A DNA stretch of 64,000 nt from Megalopta genalis (GCF_051020955.1 NC_135016.1:31813131-31877130); one strand, 5' to 3'. Counted from the first letter of the stretch, positions 32,950 to 44,544 are shown. Numbers and translations: made by a program. The notes: generated by a model not told the origin, from the sequence alone.

Positions 32950-33186
32950 TTAACCCTTTGCGCTCGAGTGGTGACTTCGAGGCACCACTGAAAGAATTGT
33001 TACATCACGTTCCAAGATAATTTTTAACTTTGTAAACAAAATTGTTAAAAGTCTAACTGTTGTACGAGTCACAAGACTCAATTTTATATGCACAAAATGC
33101 ACTTTGTCACATAAAATGGAAATACCATAAGTCAGAAAAATTAATTTAGATTTACGGTTAAAATGGCTTCGAGTGTAAAGGGTTAA
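32950..33186 (+). mobile_element. TTAACCCTTTGCACTCGA MITE, copy 2
   Basis: TTAACCCTTTGCGCTCGAGT at the left and GCTTCGAGTGTAAAGGGTTAA (end read in reverse) at the right, flanked by TTAA. About 237 bp. The GGTGACTTCGAGGCACCACT block sits just inside the left end, as in the other copies. Confidence 0.92.
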
Positions 33187-33386
33187 TGTCCTAACGATTT
33201 TACTCTAATTGAGCTAATAAAAATGTTTTATTCCTTAAGGAATAAAATGTTTTATTACCAACAAATTTGCAAATCCATACGTTCATTCATCCTTGTTGAT
33301 AGCTGTAGCTTTTCTTGAAAATACAATATAATGAACACGTAACAAAATTTAGAAATTTTTACAAAATAACATTTGCAAGACATCTA

Positions 33387-33970
33387 TTGGGTTGGCAACT
33401 AAGTAATTGCCGATTTCAGTTATAGATGTCCCTCACTCCCATTTTTATGATATCCGTAAATGTTATATTATAAAATTATTATTATTATTATTATTATGTT
33501 ATTTTTTATTATCCGTGAATGTTAGCAACTGGATAAATTGAATGCAGCGGTCAAGGAAAAGCGACCAGAATTGGTCGATCGTAAAGGTGTCATTTTCTAC
33601 CAGGACAATGCTAGGCCGCACACGTCTTTGTCCTCTCGGCAAAAATTGATGGATATTGGTTGGGAATTGATGTTACACCCACCATATAGCCCTGATCTCG
33701 CGCCATCGGATTACCACTTATTTCGATCCCTGGACAACTCCCTTCGTGGTAAAACTTTTAACGATGATGACGCTGTAAAATCTCACTTAACTCAGTTTTT
33801 GACCGAAAAGGATCAGACTTTCTACGAGCGTGGAATTTTCAAGTTGTCAAAGAGATGGCAAAAGGTCGTCGAACAAATTGGAAAATACATTACAGATTAA
33901 ACTTCATTCCAAGTAAAAAGAAATTTTTATTTCATTGAACAAATCGGCAATTACTTAGTTGCCAACCCAA
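33387..33970 (+). mobile_element. Mariner deletion derivative, copy B
   Basis: The inverted ends TTGGGTTGGCAACTAAGTAA are flanked by TA. Length 584 bp. The 5' part of transposase is deleted, and a (TTA)n tract stands at the junction (33477-33497), the same arrangement as in copy A at 22194. The C-terminal coding part is uninterrupted. Confidence 0.94.
33526..33900 (+). pseudogene. Mariner transposase, C-terminal 40% (copy B)
   Basis: The frame runs from about QLDKLNAAVKEKRPELVDRK, through YQDNARPHTSL (second catalytic Asp) and YSPDLAPSDYHLF (third catalytic Asp, 34 residues between them, the mariner D34D signature), to KVVEQIGKYITD and a stop at 33898-33900. About 124 residues remain of a usual ~345. 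The DNA-binding N-terminus and first Asp are absent, and an in-frame TAG at 33523 closes the frame upstream. It cannot act as a transposase, but its ends may still be recognised in trans. Confidence 0.92.
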
Positions 33971-33974
33971 TATA

Positions 33975-36327
33975 TTAATTCGAGTGTAAAATATTATGGG
34001 AAATGTTCGTTCGCTGAAGCGTTTATTTATTGAACAAACCAACCTACAACAATGTATGAGAATACAGATTTGAAAAGAAAAATTTCCTACAATAATTAGA
34101 AGAAATAAAAGCTGAATAAAATGTATCGAGTATGTTTCCTGAAATACTTCGACTCTTCGACCGTGTTACTATATTGTCTGAAAATGATACTAGTCTTTGT
34201 AACAATTTATAAGAATTCTGAAAATGCATCTTAGAACGAAGAACGTATTTGCATTATGTTATCGAACATTTTCCACTCGGCGCGCCTTCGCTTTAGCAAC
34301 ATATAAAAACAAGAAGGAAGCTTTAGAAGGTAAACACAACAATTAGAGACGATTACCGATAACTTCCTCGTCAACAACACGTATGGAGTACAGCGTACAC
34401 GAGGGCAGTGAGCTACCGGTTTCATCAATAACTCGATTAACATTATCGCCGCGATTATCGGCGGTGATTATGTTCACATCTACGCCGATGAACGTGTAGC
34501 CTCAGTTTTTGTTGCGCTCGCGATAATGAATAAATGTTCTTTTAATCTCTTTGCCCGCCGTCCCTTAATCGCAACAGATTTCAAACTTGTTCTTTGCTTT
34601 CCTTCGATCTAAATATCTATCGAATAGAAAAACGTTTGAAATTTCAATCGCGATCAGAACAGATAACGACAGAATAGACATAGATTTTGAAAAATCGTGG
34701 AGGAACTCGTAACATTTTTCGTTCAAGTAATATAACACATTCTGATTTTTTTTTGTCTATTTTAAAAAATCATCTACCGGCAGTGATTTTGTAACTAGCG
34801 AAAGTCTATAATTTTCAGTTAAAAACTTCTTAACGAATTGTTTAGCGGTACTGATTATTTTGAACGTGTGTCGACAAGTTATCCTCATTTACGTCATCCA
34901 ATAATCTCGTTTCGGATTATTATGTATTATAGAAAAAAAGATCGTTTAAATATCTCACGGTATGTAAACTGTAATCGAAAATTCTATCGATAGATCACTT
35001 ACTTGTGCGCCTAGTAAAAATATCGTCGCAAGAAAGATGCCAAACCGCTTCTCAAATCTTCCGTTAAACCGAGGCAAGTACTTTTCGACGAAAAATCTAA
35101 GCTCCAGCCGAACGAATTTTTCGAATCTGTGTCCGGTAACAAAGTTTCATGAATACGAGATCCGGGAACGAGAAACTTCTACAATCGCGTGTAAACAATT
35201 TCTTAACATACCGAAACAGCAACGTTAACGCTAATGAGACAATTTTCAACAGAGAAATATACCTGACACGGTTGGCCCTTAGCGGAACCAGAATGGAATT
35301 CCGTTGTAATTAAAAACGATAAGAATAAAAATATAATATGAACGCGCGAGCGCGGTACAAAAAGAAAAAAAGGCGGGAATGTAATGGAAAATAATCTGAT
35401 GCAAACGAGAGGTCCGGCTCGACTCTATACCTAACTATAAACGTCGATGTGTGTATTTGTTAGGAAAATCTCGAGATAATCTTGGGAGAAATCGAATAGG
35501 AAAAGGGAGGTTCTTTGAATCATCGATAACGAGGATTCTGAAAAGGAGGGTACGACGGGAGGGGGAGCCGCTCGTGTGGTCCCGTAGCAGTTTACTTTGC
35601 CTGCGGCTTTTTTATCATTAATGTTAATTGATTCTATTGCCGGCTAAGAAAATGAAAGTAATTAGGCCCGCTGGTTAATAACGAGTTCTGTATCATAGAC
35701 AACGCGTGGAAACTAATGGAGTTATTCGGATTTTTAATAATCCGCACTACCGGGATTATGGCCGGCCTGGCTGGGAATTGGCTGTGAGACCGACTGCCGG
35801 CGAGAGAGTCCGATACTATTAAACAAGTTACTTTCCCGTTTTTATCGTTAATCTTAATGGGGCCTCCTTTCTTCGGGGTGGAATTTAAATGAACGCACCG
35901 GGCTCGCTCAGGTGGCCAATTGTAAATTAGAACCCGCGGAATAATAGACGCGTGGCGCATAGCTTTCGTATTCCATGCGTACAATGTATAGAGAGTCGCA
36001 CGGGCTCGTAACAAATTTAACCGCGGTCGGAAAAATTGCCTGCTATTATGTTAGGTCGTTCCGTAAGCACGTACCATATCTAATCCCTTCGTTTGTCTTC
36101 CTATAACTGCTGATACAATCAATGGATTCGGGTTCTTAACCGCTGTAGAAAAGCTGCTCGATCGCGGCGAGCGGAAATCAAATAGAAACGGCCTGATTAA
36201 TCTCGAAAAGGAGAAATCGCATTTTTAGATGCTTCCGATGTTCTTATTATTTTGCCGTTTACCCATCGGCATTTATTCTAAATGCATAAGAAGTCCGAAG
36301 TTCGATTATTATTTTTCACTCCTTTCT
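33975..36327. other. Unique sequence without recognised gene
   Basis: Mostly AT-rich. The longest frame (35634-36014 minus, 126 codons) has no domain. No transposon ends were seen. Confidence 0.35.
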
Positions 36328-36617
36328 TTAACCCGAGAAAGATAACCTACGTCGCAGAGGCGCCTGCGAAGACTGTTGATTTTTGTTAATTTTTCATAGA
36401 GGTCTAGTGATTTAAGTTTAAAATTACTTAAAATATAAAAAAATATAATATAAATGCATTTTATTTTTACAATAATGCCAAACCTTTAAAATGACTAGAT
36501 TAACTTAAATAAATATCCATTGTTAGTATAAAATTGACGCCTTAGAAAAGCATGCGCCTCTGAAGCGTATGGTTATCTTTTACGTACGTTGTCATATGGT
36601 TATCTTTCTAGGGTTAA
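36328..36617. mobile_element. piggyBac-type MITE with asymmetric ends
   Basis: TTAA flanks both ends. The left end is TTAACCCGAGAAAGATAACC. The right end, read in reverse, is TTAACCCTAGAAAGATAACC, then CATATGACAACGTACG, then a second AAAGATAACCATACG block. A 13-bp terminal repeat CCCTAGAAAGATA, a spacer containing ACGTACGT, and an internal AAAGATAA-CAT-CG repeat are the known architecture of the 3' end of piggyBac from Trichoplusia. The interior (about 180 bp) is AT-rich and non-coding. Confidence 0.85.
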
Positions 36618-38249
36618 ACTCCAAGCATTTTCAGATCGATTCTCATGAGAAAGAACTCCTTGCACCACGATTTCTAGTACTTGCTCTGTTGCTAATCGAT
36701 CGCCGTTATTTTACCCTTTAAATATTGATAACCGAGGAGTCGAATTTTTATTTCGATTTCAAGCAAGTACATAACATCTCCAGATCATGACCGAAATCTT
36801 CGCAACGAGTCTGACACGAGTCTGACGATGTTAAAACTACCGCGGAACAGATGAATAAATAAAACAAAAAATGCACATTCGGCTCGCGCCGTAAAGCTCG
36901 CGTCTACATAGATGATTTTCCAAAAGAAGAGAACAAGAATTAAATAAATAGAAATAATTAGAACGAAATAAACGTTTATTTCGTTGATTAAAAGTGATAG
37001 AAATAGAATGGAAATGTCATTAGAATTAGTTAACGTCAACGTTTCCTTGTATTTTGCGTCTCTATATACGATCCAAACGTGTAATTAGTAATCGGACTAA
37101 CAGCGATGCGGCGTGTAAGTCGAGACTGTAATTACAAGGTGAAAATGATATCACTTGTAAATATTTTCATTGAACCACGACCAGGGTGATATACGATTAT
37201 TATCGATCGTATATCGGTAACCGAACGACATTTACTGCCATTAGCAAATTTGTCAGTGACAATTCCAATCGTAGGGCCAGCTTGTTATTCGGCCGATAGC
37301 TCCCAGCTATTTAATTTCATCGTCCACAGGCGAGGTAACAATTTGTTCGCGTTTAATCGACGTTTATGAAGTCAACCGGTCTATACAATGGCCATTAATT
37401 ATCTGTCGTTGGTCGGTGATTCCGTACGGGTTGATCATTTCACTCGGAACATTCGTGTCAATATTTATTGGTTTTTAATTGACAGCAACCCTGCTGGTTC
37501 GCCAGCGATTCCCGCTCCCGCGATCTGTCTCGCGAACGACACGACGTTCCGCCGTATAATCCGAATTCCGAATGCAAATGATGGCCTCAACGATTTTGAT
37601 TGAGTGCTCGGTAGCGGTGTATATGGTAATCCGCCGTTGCAGATGCCATCGTGTACTCTGAACCAATCGATAATTCAATGCCCGACGTGCCTGCTCCCGC
37701 GAGATTTACACGCGGCCTGTTGCTGTCGGTTAAACCATTTTCGGAAGAGATTAAAGGTCGAACGTCCAACGATGCTTTTGTTCAAATGTTTTTTCAGGAG
37801 CACGCGACGCGTACAATTCGCTTCGAAGGAGCTGCTGATTTTCCATACTAAATCAGTTTTGTGCTAATTACTATGCTACGTATCGTAACGTGAAACGAAA
37901 CCATAAATGATTTTTTAGAAAATATATTGTTTCAGATTGGATTGTAAAGATTTTTACACAATTTTTATCGGTTATTACAAGTTATTATGCTTGAAACTAC
38001 TTACGAACATGTAGAATCCTTCGAAGTATCGCATTCAAGAATTTGTTTCTGTAACCCGTCCTTTGATTTTCTGCTATACCAACCTGCAGATCAAAATGTA
38101 TTTGTTTAGTACACGTGATCTTGCCGAAATGATCTGCATATCTTTATGAAACAATTGAATGCGTAAGACATGGTGCAATAGAAATTTTAACGAGCACCGA
38201 TAGCATATTTCTTCTACTTAGGAACTGTAAGTGACTTTTGATAGATATA
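36618..38249. other. Unique sequence without recognised gene
   Basis: AACGAGTCTGACACGA at 36807-36822, with AAATCTTCG just before it, resembles part of the 9937 repeat. 37380-37860 holds overlapping frames on both strands without domains. Confidence 0.35.
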
Positions 38250-38548
38250 TAGGGTGTCCCAAAAATGTCTCGAAATCCGAGAATGGGAGGTTCCTGAGGT
38301 AATTTGAAGTAAGTTTGTCCTTGGGGAAAATGCAATTCACGGCTTTGTTTACGAGTTATTAACGAAAAACGGTGACCAATGAGAGGCGAGATCATTTGGC
38401 GCGAGACGGCCGAGCCAACAGCGCCAGCGGTCGAGCGGTCGAATTCCAGCTCAGGTGGCGCGAGACGGCCGAGCCAATGAGCGGAACTGGGCTTCGCGCG
38501 CTGGTTGGCTGGCCGTCTCGCGTCAGCCGTACTCGATTCTTATTGGAC

Positions 38549-39033
38549 ATCTAGTGTGAATCCGGTCACCGCGAGGGTGACGCGGATATGTTACCTCGCC
38601 CTTACGGGCATACACAGCTAAGCTGCCATCTACCCCCAATCCAACCACTGTCAAGGAGAGGAGCCAAGGAAAAATCCGCACGTGCCATTGAGCCGTTTGC
38701 AATGGACGAGTTTTTTAGCCGCTAGCGAAATTCTGGTTTTACCCTCCTTTCGCTAGCGCCCACGGGGAACCACGGGGAGGCGAACTCGTGACGCGACGCC
38801 TCGCGTCCACTAAGCGAAGACCTAGGAGGAAGGATGGGAGTTGGGAGGGATGGGTAGGGGTTTGGGGTTGTTGATGGGGACGTGAGTCGTCCCCTTCCGG
38901 GTCCTGGGGAGTACAGGTGTCTGGGGTTGCCTACATGAAGCCCTTTAGCCAAAGGGCTTCCCTACAGAAGTCGGAGAAGACCTGGAATGCCTCTGAAGAC
39001 GACGCGAAGTGTTGTGTCGATTCTTATTGGACA
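38549..39033. mobile_element. Retroelement-like insertion 1 in the MITE
   Basis: CGATTCTTATTGGACAT occurs at both borders (38534-38550 and 39018-39034), as expected for a target-site duplication of about 15-17 bp. The insert is GC-rich, has no poly(A) tail and no recognised domain. It opens with GTGAATCCGGTCACCGCGAG, shared in diverged form with insertion 2. It may be a SINE or a truncated LINE. Confidence 0.55.
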
Positions 39034-39315
39034 TTTATTGCAAATCTGGCCACCGCGAAAGTGGCGCAGATATGTTTCCTCGCCAGGTCTGGCATACACA
39101 AGAAATTTAGTACCCACCCCCCGACGGAACACCTACGAGGGGTCCGAACGTGGGTAAACCAACGCCTTCTCTTATCGTTCATTAGGCCGGGTACGGAAGG
39201 CCCAGTCTTAACTCCGCGTCCGTGTAAGGAGTTTTGTGGTTTGCTTTGCCCCCAAAGTGCCACACGACAGCAATTGTACAGCGTGTCAGGCTAGGGGGCA
39301 AATTCTTATTGGACA
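39033..39315. mobile_element. Retroelement-like insertion 2 in the MITE
   Basis: Bounded by TTCTTATTGGACA at 39020 and 39303. It opens with TGCAAATCTGGCCACCGCGA followed by AAGTGGCGCAGATATGTTTCCTCGCC, about 80% like the first 60 bp of insertion 1. Beyond that the two differ. The reading frame at 38917-39294 crosses the junction and is not credible as a gene. Confidence 0.5.
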
Positions 39316-39439
39316 CTGTTTTTCGTTAATAACTCGTTAACGGTGCCTCGGAGAACATTTTTGTAAAGGAAGAAGTTGCTTCAAATGATCCGAGGAACCC
39401 GCCATTTCCGGATTACGAGACATTATTGGGACACCCTGT

Positions 39440-40021
39440 ATAGTGATACAGATCAGCTGTGCAGTTCATCGTACATTGTACGAGTTCATTATACATCATC
39501 AATGCACTATCCTCCAGCACACATTTCCGACCATATAGTGAATTAACAACTATATGGGTGAGTTTCTTATTAATAATATTCTTCATATTTCTCTATCAAA
39601 CAAATCTCTTACGTCCTTTAATACGATTATTATTTATTAAATTAGCTTTGCGAATCGCTCGTTGAATTGTGTTCGAACGCGGTATTATTTAAATTAAAAT
39701 TTAATAAATTAACATTTACGAACTTTGTTAATCTTCGCCTTGCATAAAAATTTTATATGATACACACGAGGTGTCATGCACACCAGAAAATTAAAACGGC
39801 TGTCATACTTATTATTTCGGGTCCGAAAAATTAGTAAATATTCTTCAGACATTCTGAAATAAGGATGAACAGCGTTTTTCTTAAAATTATCACTGCCACG
39901 TGGTAAAACAAATATCGAAAGTTCATGCTCCGTGATTTGTTCATTGATTTGAACACGGCACAGAGTCCCTCTTCAGCTGTCAAAATCAGTGGTAGGAGTA
40001 CATGGCACTCGATCGATTGAC
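39440..40021. other. Unique sequence without recognised gene
   Basis: AT-rich. A 68-codon frame at 39459-39665 has AT-driven hydrophobic composition and no domain. Confidence 0.35.
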
Positions 40022-40180
40022 CACGTTGTGTTTCGCGCCATTGTATCTCATTGGTCGGTGTTTTTCATTAATAACTCGTAAACAAAGCCGCGAATTGCAT
40101 TTTCGCAAAGGAAAAAGTTACTTAGAATGACCTCGGCTACCCCACATTTCCGTATTGCGAGACATTTTTGGGACATCCTG
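40022..40180. mobile_element. Foldback MITE, CAGGGTGTCCC family, right half
   Basis: From CTCATTGGTCGGTGTTTTTC through TAATAACTCGTAAACAAAGC and GACATTTTTGGGACATCCTG it matches the right arm of the family. The left arm is missing, so it is a truncated copy. Confidence 0.75.
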
Positions 40181-40181
40181 T

Positions 40182-41340
40182 ATAACAGTGTGAATTTACA
40201 TAATCAGGCTCACCGAGCTGTACAGTTAGTTTCAAATATAAAAAGAAGCATATACATATATTATACAAGTATCATTCATTCACCTCGTAGAGCTCGTAAA
40301 ACTGTAAATCATGGTTCAATTGATACTAAAATTGCTATTTTAAAATTGATCGTAAAGAAAAGAACAGTTTAGCAAAACGACAAAACAATTGATGCAAATT
40401 AAAAAATGAAATTACTATATAATATTTCCCATTGATAAGAAAAAAGAAAGCCATTACGAACCCAAATCGACGAGCGGATCTCCATTAAAAATCGTCGCAA
40501 GGTTCGCATCGATCGTAACTGTTTAAGAACGGCTGTCCAACCGGAGGCGCTGTGTTATACGTAATTTATGCTCATCAGCCCAGCAATTTGATCGCAATCG
40601 CGTTCAGAAAGCAGCGGATGACCCGGCGACCTCTCATTGTGAGGGAAATTTCACCAAAAACGAGGAAGAAAGTCCCGGGGAACAGGTGAGAGCGTGGAAC
40701 GACTTTAAAACTGTCGGGGCCCGTAGGTAGGAAACGCATTGAGCAAGAGTGATGGAGGCATTGCACCTCGTGCCAACAATAACAACGGCAATAACGGCGG
40801 CAGAGGGACGGACAGGAGCCGCTTCCCCATTCGCGAATCTTCATTCGCGTATTACTCGCATAATGCAAGCGTTGCATGTTGCGTTGCAGACGCGGTGCCA
40901 GCGTTGCTCGTGCGCCGAACTGAAAAGCTTTCTAGCATTGGAAAAATCGTGGCACGGTTGGCCCGTAACCTCTCTGAGCGGACCAAAGGTGTAGCCCGGA
41001 ACAGGTATCACCGAGTTGAAACCCGGCACGTCGTAAACCGTATAACCACGCGGAACATCGGCAGGGAGGACGCCGGCGCGAGGATCATTTTGCAAAAGCC
41101 AATAACTCATCGCAGCGAAAGCGTCGTATAAATTCCGCGGGAGCGCCCACAATCACTTTCACAGCGCTTCGCCGTTTTATCCGGAGCGGGCAATGATGAA
41201 CGCGCGAGCTTGTTATCTTTGCATACGCCGAGCCGACGATCGTCCCGAAGGCTTCGCGGTGGAAAGCGGTATCGTCCGGGCCGCGTTCGATTACTCGCAA
41301 ATTGGGATCATCGCGGGAGATTAAGTATGTGGAAAGTCGC
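40182..41340. other. Unique sequence without recognised gene
   Basis: GC-rich from 40600 onward, with overlapping frames on both strands (40739-41131 plus, 40841-41152 minus). No domain recognised. The region could include regulatory or exon sequence, but there is no support. Confidence 0.35.
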
Positions 41341-41349
41341 CCGCTTGCG

Positions 41350-41780
41350 CGCGATGGAGGACCGGTCGAAAATATCCTACCTCGGGAAAAGAAGCGTTCG
41401 AAAGTCTCGATTGCTTGCAATTGTACGGACGGTTCGATTGGTCGGGGGGAAATCCTTCGAAAGTAGCGATTATTGGAGAACGAGGGCAAATTTGCATTCG
41501 GAATAAGGATCCGTTTGAAAGTTTTGATCGCTCGAAATTGCGGATCGTAGAGGTGACTCGATTGCATGGAGAAAGACCGCTGGAAAATGATCATTTGGAA
41601 ATGAGGATCGCTTTGAAAAGTTTGCGTCTTTGGAACAAGGATGTATTTGAAAGCCTTCGTAGCTTGATTCTTAACTGGAAAAGGATCATTTGCAAATCCT
41701 ATCTACATGGAGAAAGAACCGTTTGGAAGATCTAATTGCTTCGAAATCATGATCGCTAAAAATATCTGCATACATTCGCG
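41350..41780 (+). repeat. Degenerate GGATCG-TTGAAAGTTTG repeats, locus 2
   Basis: Repeated motifs such as GGATCCGTTTGAAAGTTTTG, GAGGATCGCTTTGAAAAGTT, GGATGTATTTGAAAGCC and AAGGATCATTTGCAAATCC occur at intervals of roughly 35-70 bp. They resemble the 31640-31800 minisatellite (ATCGCTGGAAAAGTTTGCAT). Stop depletion in the array explains the long frames of 169 codons (minus) and 106 codons (plus). Confidence 0.5.
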
Positions 41781-43340
41781 AATAAAGATCTGAAATGTCG
41801 ATAATTTGAAAAGATGAATCGTTTACATGAATTGCATTCTTGAATAGTATTTGAAAGGCACAATTACGTAGACAGCGATAAACATTAGAAAATGAAATTA
41901 CGACGAAGAATTTTAGTTTTCACGAAGCTTTTCAAATTTTGGAAGATACGCGGCAAGAAGTTCTATCGTTCGGAGGTGGATCGTTCAGAGTCTGGTTCGC
42001 GAAGAATTTTCAGAAATTCCACGGAAGAATGGAACTTTCTATTATTGCGACCAGCATTGCGAAATTGTGTCTGCTATACATCTCGTTAGGAAGTACAATT
42101 ACTGCACGATACTGCGCTACGGTGTATCGTGACTTTTTGCACGCGATTGGAACGGTACCGGTTTCTTTCCCACGTGAATGGTTCATTTCAATACAGTGTA
42201 GCAGTTTCAGCAAAAAGTTCCATGCAATTAACATCCCAGCGAGACAATACTTGCGAATTGTGCGTTTTCCATGGGCGAGGCGAAGAACACGTGTTGCTGG
42301 AATTGTGTGTTCGAGTGTTTTCCAATAATGGTACTCGATAATTCGTCGAATGAAGCCGCGATATTATCGATAGAACGTTAAACTGTTTTGAAACATAGTG
42401 CAGTCGAGATCAAAACGGTGCATAATTTTATTAAGTTGCTACAGTTTATTGGAAGTTGCTATGCTATTTTAACAAATAGTACACACTATAGATGCAGAAA
42501 ATCCGAAGTGCACATAATTCGATGCATTTGTATCTCCTGGACTTTGCTTGACACGACCTAGCGTCAACAATGGAAAAAGTTTCGAAAACTACTGTACGAA
42601 CTATTTAATAAGCATGGCACATAAAAGCACGATCACAGCCACCGTCATCATCGAACCGTAGATCTCCGCGCAAAATGGAAATGCTTCGCGTCGGTTGCGA
42701 GAAGCGAAAGCCGCCTACAAATTTCTTTCTCTAATAATTTGAATAAAGCGACAGAAATGCCAGATACATTCTACTTAAACCTATTTGTTGTTGCGATAGA
42801 GACAACATTCTATGCATTTTAATCTCGTAGTCGGCGCGCGTGTTGTAAGTTCAACGATCGGAGCACGGAATATAATGTATAATAATTCAAATTGATCAAC
42901 AAGTGTCGATTATCAGAGTCTCGTGTGTCTCCATCGATCCGCGTTCCTATCCACTGAAACTGAACACAGCCATATATATTTGACACCTGTAGGCGTTCGG
43001 TGCCGTGGCGTAACCTATAAATACGGAACCCATTCGATCCCACGAAAGAGCGCAATGGCACGAAGGAACGACCTCGTTGTCGTCTGTCGTATACGGTCAC
43101 GATCGCACGAAAAGACCATCCTTTAAAGGTCGAGTGGGCGTCGCCGGTACTTCGGGGGCACCCAGGACCGACTTATACATTAGACACATTAGGCAACTTA
43201 GGCTTAAGACTTTGAAAATTTAGCAACATTCCAAATAGTCAACAAATAGGAACGCGGAACGATTTTAACGCTAGATGAACCCTAAACGCGATCAACGTAT
43301 ATTGTTACGAGCTCTAGGCTTGAACGAGCAAGTTTATATA
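41781..43340. other. Unique sequence without recognised gene
   Basis: Frames at 41892-42341 and 42819-43126 overlap on both strands without domains. The GC-rich part at 42900-43160 is not recognisable. Confidence 0.35.
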
Positions 43341-43370
43341 AAAATTACCGATAGAAACATTTTTTCATTG

Positions 43371-43615
43371 AAAATTATAATATTTATTTTACGATTTATT
43401 GGAAATTATAATATTTATTTTACGATTTATTGGAAATTATAATATTTATTTATTTTACGATTTATTGGAAATTATAATATTTATTTATTTTACGTTTTAT
43501 TATTATATTTATTTATTATACAATTTATTGGAAATTATAATATATATTTATTTTACAATTTATTGGAAATTATAATATATATTTATTTTACAATTTATTG
43601 GAAATTGTAAAATAA
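43371..43615. repeat. ~31-35-bp AT-rich tandem repeat
   Basis: About seven to eight copies of AAATTATAATATTTATTTTA followed by CGATTTATTGG. Later copies carry CAATTTATTGG, and some have an added TTTATT. Confidence 0.92.
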
Positions 43616-43843
43616 AAGATCAGGAACCATTTTGACTGGTATGAAAACTTATCCAAGCGAATTGTACGAGACAAAAGTTAAATGAAAGTGCATTTTCTTG
43701 AAACGTTTTGTCTAACTGTTCTACATCAAAATTACGTCATTCGTTGTATAATCGAACCACCTCGGGCGCAGTCGCCTCCGTCCAAGATAGTGTTTACAAA
43801 CATTGACAACGATGGAAACATTCTGTTCACTAATATACTTACA

Positions 43844-43913
43844 TACAGTAAATTCTCTACAATTGTCCGTTTTTGTTTCCAAGCTGAGCGTCAATTAAGA
43901 AGAATTCACTGTA
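43844..43913. mobile_element. TA MITE, CTCCCTAATTGACGCTC family, short copy
   Basis: TACAGTAAATTCTCTACAAT, TTGTCCGTTTTTG, and GAGCGTCAATTAAGAAGAAT ending in TCACTGTA. Only about 70 bp remains, an internal-deletion copy. Confidence 0.6.
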
Positions 43914-44050
43914 AATCCTTTTAAAAAAGGTGAACAAACTTCAAAGTTGATTTTCTCGAAAATGTTGTACCAAATTTTTTTGTTTCTTATTTTCTCACGT
44001 AGAAACAGTCCACTCTGTATAATGTTACTCAATCTTTGCAATTTAACATA

Positions 44051-44541
44051 TTATACACCATATTATCGATAATAACAAAACCGAGATTCATTTAATACTT
44101 GATGGAGTGGCGCTGCATTTGGCAAATGCCTTCGTATCTCCAACAATTATAAATAAATAATAAGTGAAAATAAAGACTGCGAATAATTACAGTACTCCTA
44201 AAATTAAAAATTTCTTCCGATAAAATCTGTAGCAATGCAATTTCATATAAAATTCCGTATAAGCAGAGAAAATATTTCCAACGTTGCATCATGTTATATT
44301 TATATAACATATTATACGCTATATTATCGATAATAATGAAACCGAGATTCATTTAATACTTGATAGAATCGGCACTGCCTTTGGCAAATGCCTTCGTATC
44401 TCCAACAATTATAAATAAATAATAAGTGAAAATAAAGATTGCGAATAATTATGGTACTGCAAAAATAAAAAAATTCTTCTGATAAAATCTGTAGCAATGC
44501 AATTTCATACAAAAAATTTCGTATAAGCAGAGAAAATATTT
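44051..44541. repeat. Direct tandem duplication, 261-bp period
   Basis: Two copies of about 230 bp share CCGAGATTCATTTAATACTT, GGCAAATGCCTTCGTATCTC and GCAATGCAATTTCATA-AAAA. Minus-strand frames in each copy are similar (KRHSI-/CRFY- tails) but unrecognised. The duplication is recent or conserved, with roughly 90% identity by eye. Confidence 0.88.
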
Positions 44542-44544
44542 CTG

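Larger units (their letters stand above)
38250..39438. mobile_element. Foldback MITE, CAGGGTGTCCC family, copy 3, with insertions
   Basis: The left end AGGGTGTCCCAAAAATGTCT and the inverse right end near 39421-39438 have the usual hairpin arms (GAGTTATTAACGAAAAACGG left, CTGTTTTTCGTTAATAACTC right). The middle is enlarged by a local duplication of GGCGCGAGACGGCCGAGCCA (38398 and 38457) and by two retroelement-like insertions at 38550-39033 and 39034-39315. Confidence 0.85.

Noticed and set aside
38917..39294. 125-codon plus frame
   Set aside because: It crosses the junction of two insertions inside a MITE, so it cannot be an old gene.
41085..41594. 169-codon minus-strand frame, the longest in the window
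   Set aside because: It runs antisense through degenerate GGATCG-type repeats that lack stops. It has no domain, and competing frames lie on the plus strand.
43371..43615. Regular ~31-35-bp repetition reminiscent of a CRISPR array
   Set aside because: The units are contiguous AT-rich repeats without distinct spacers, and the sequence is eukaryotic.
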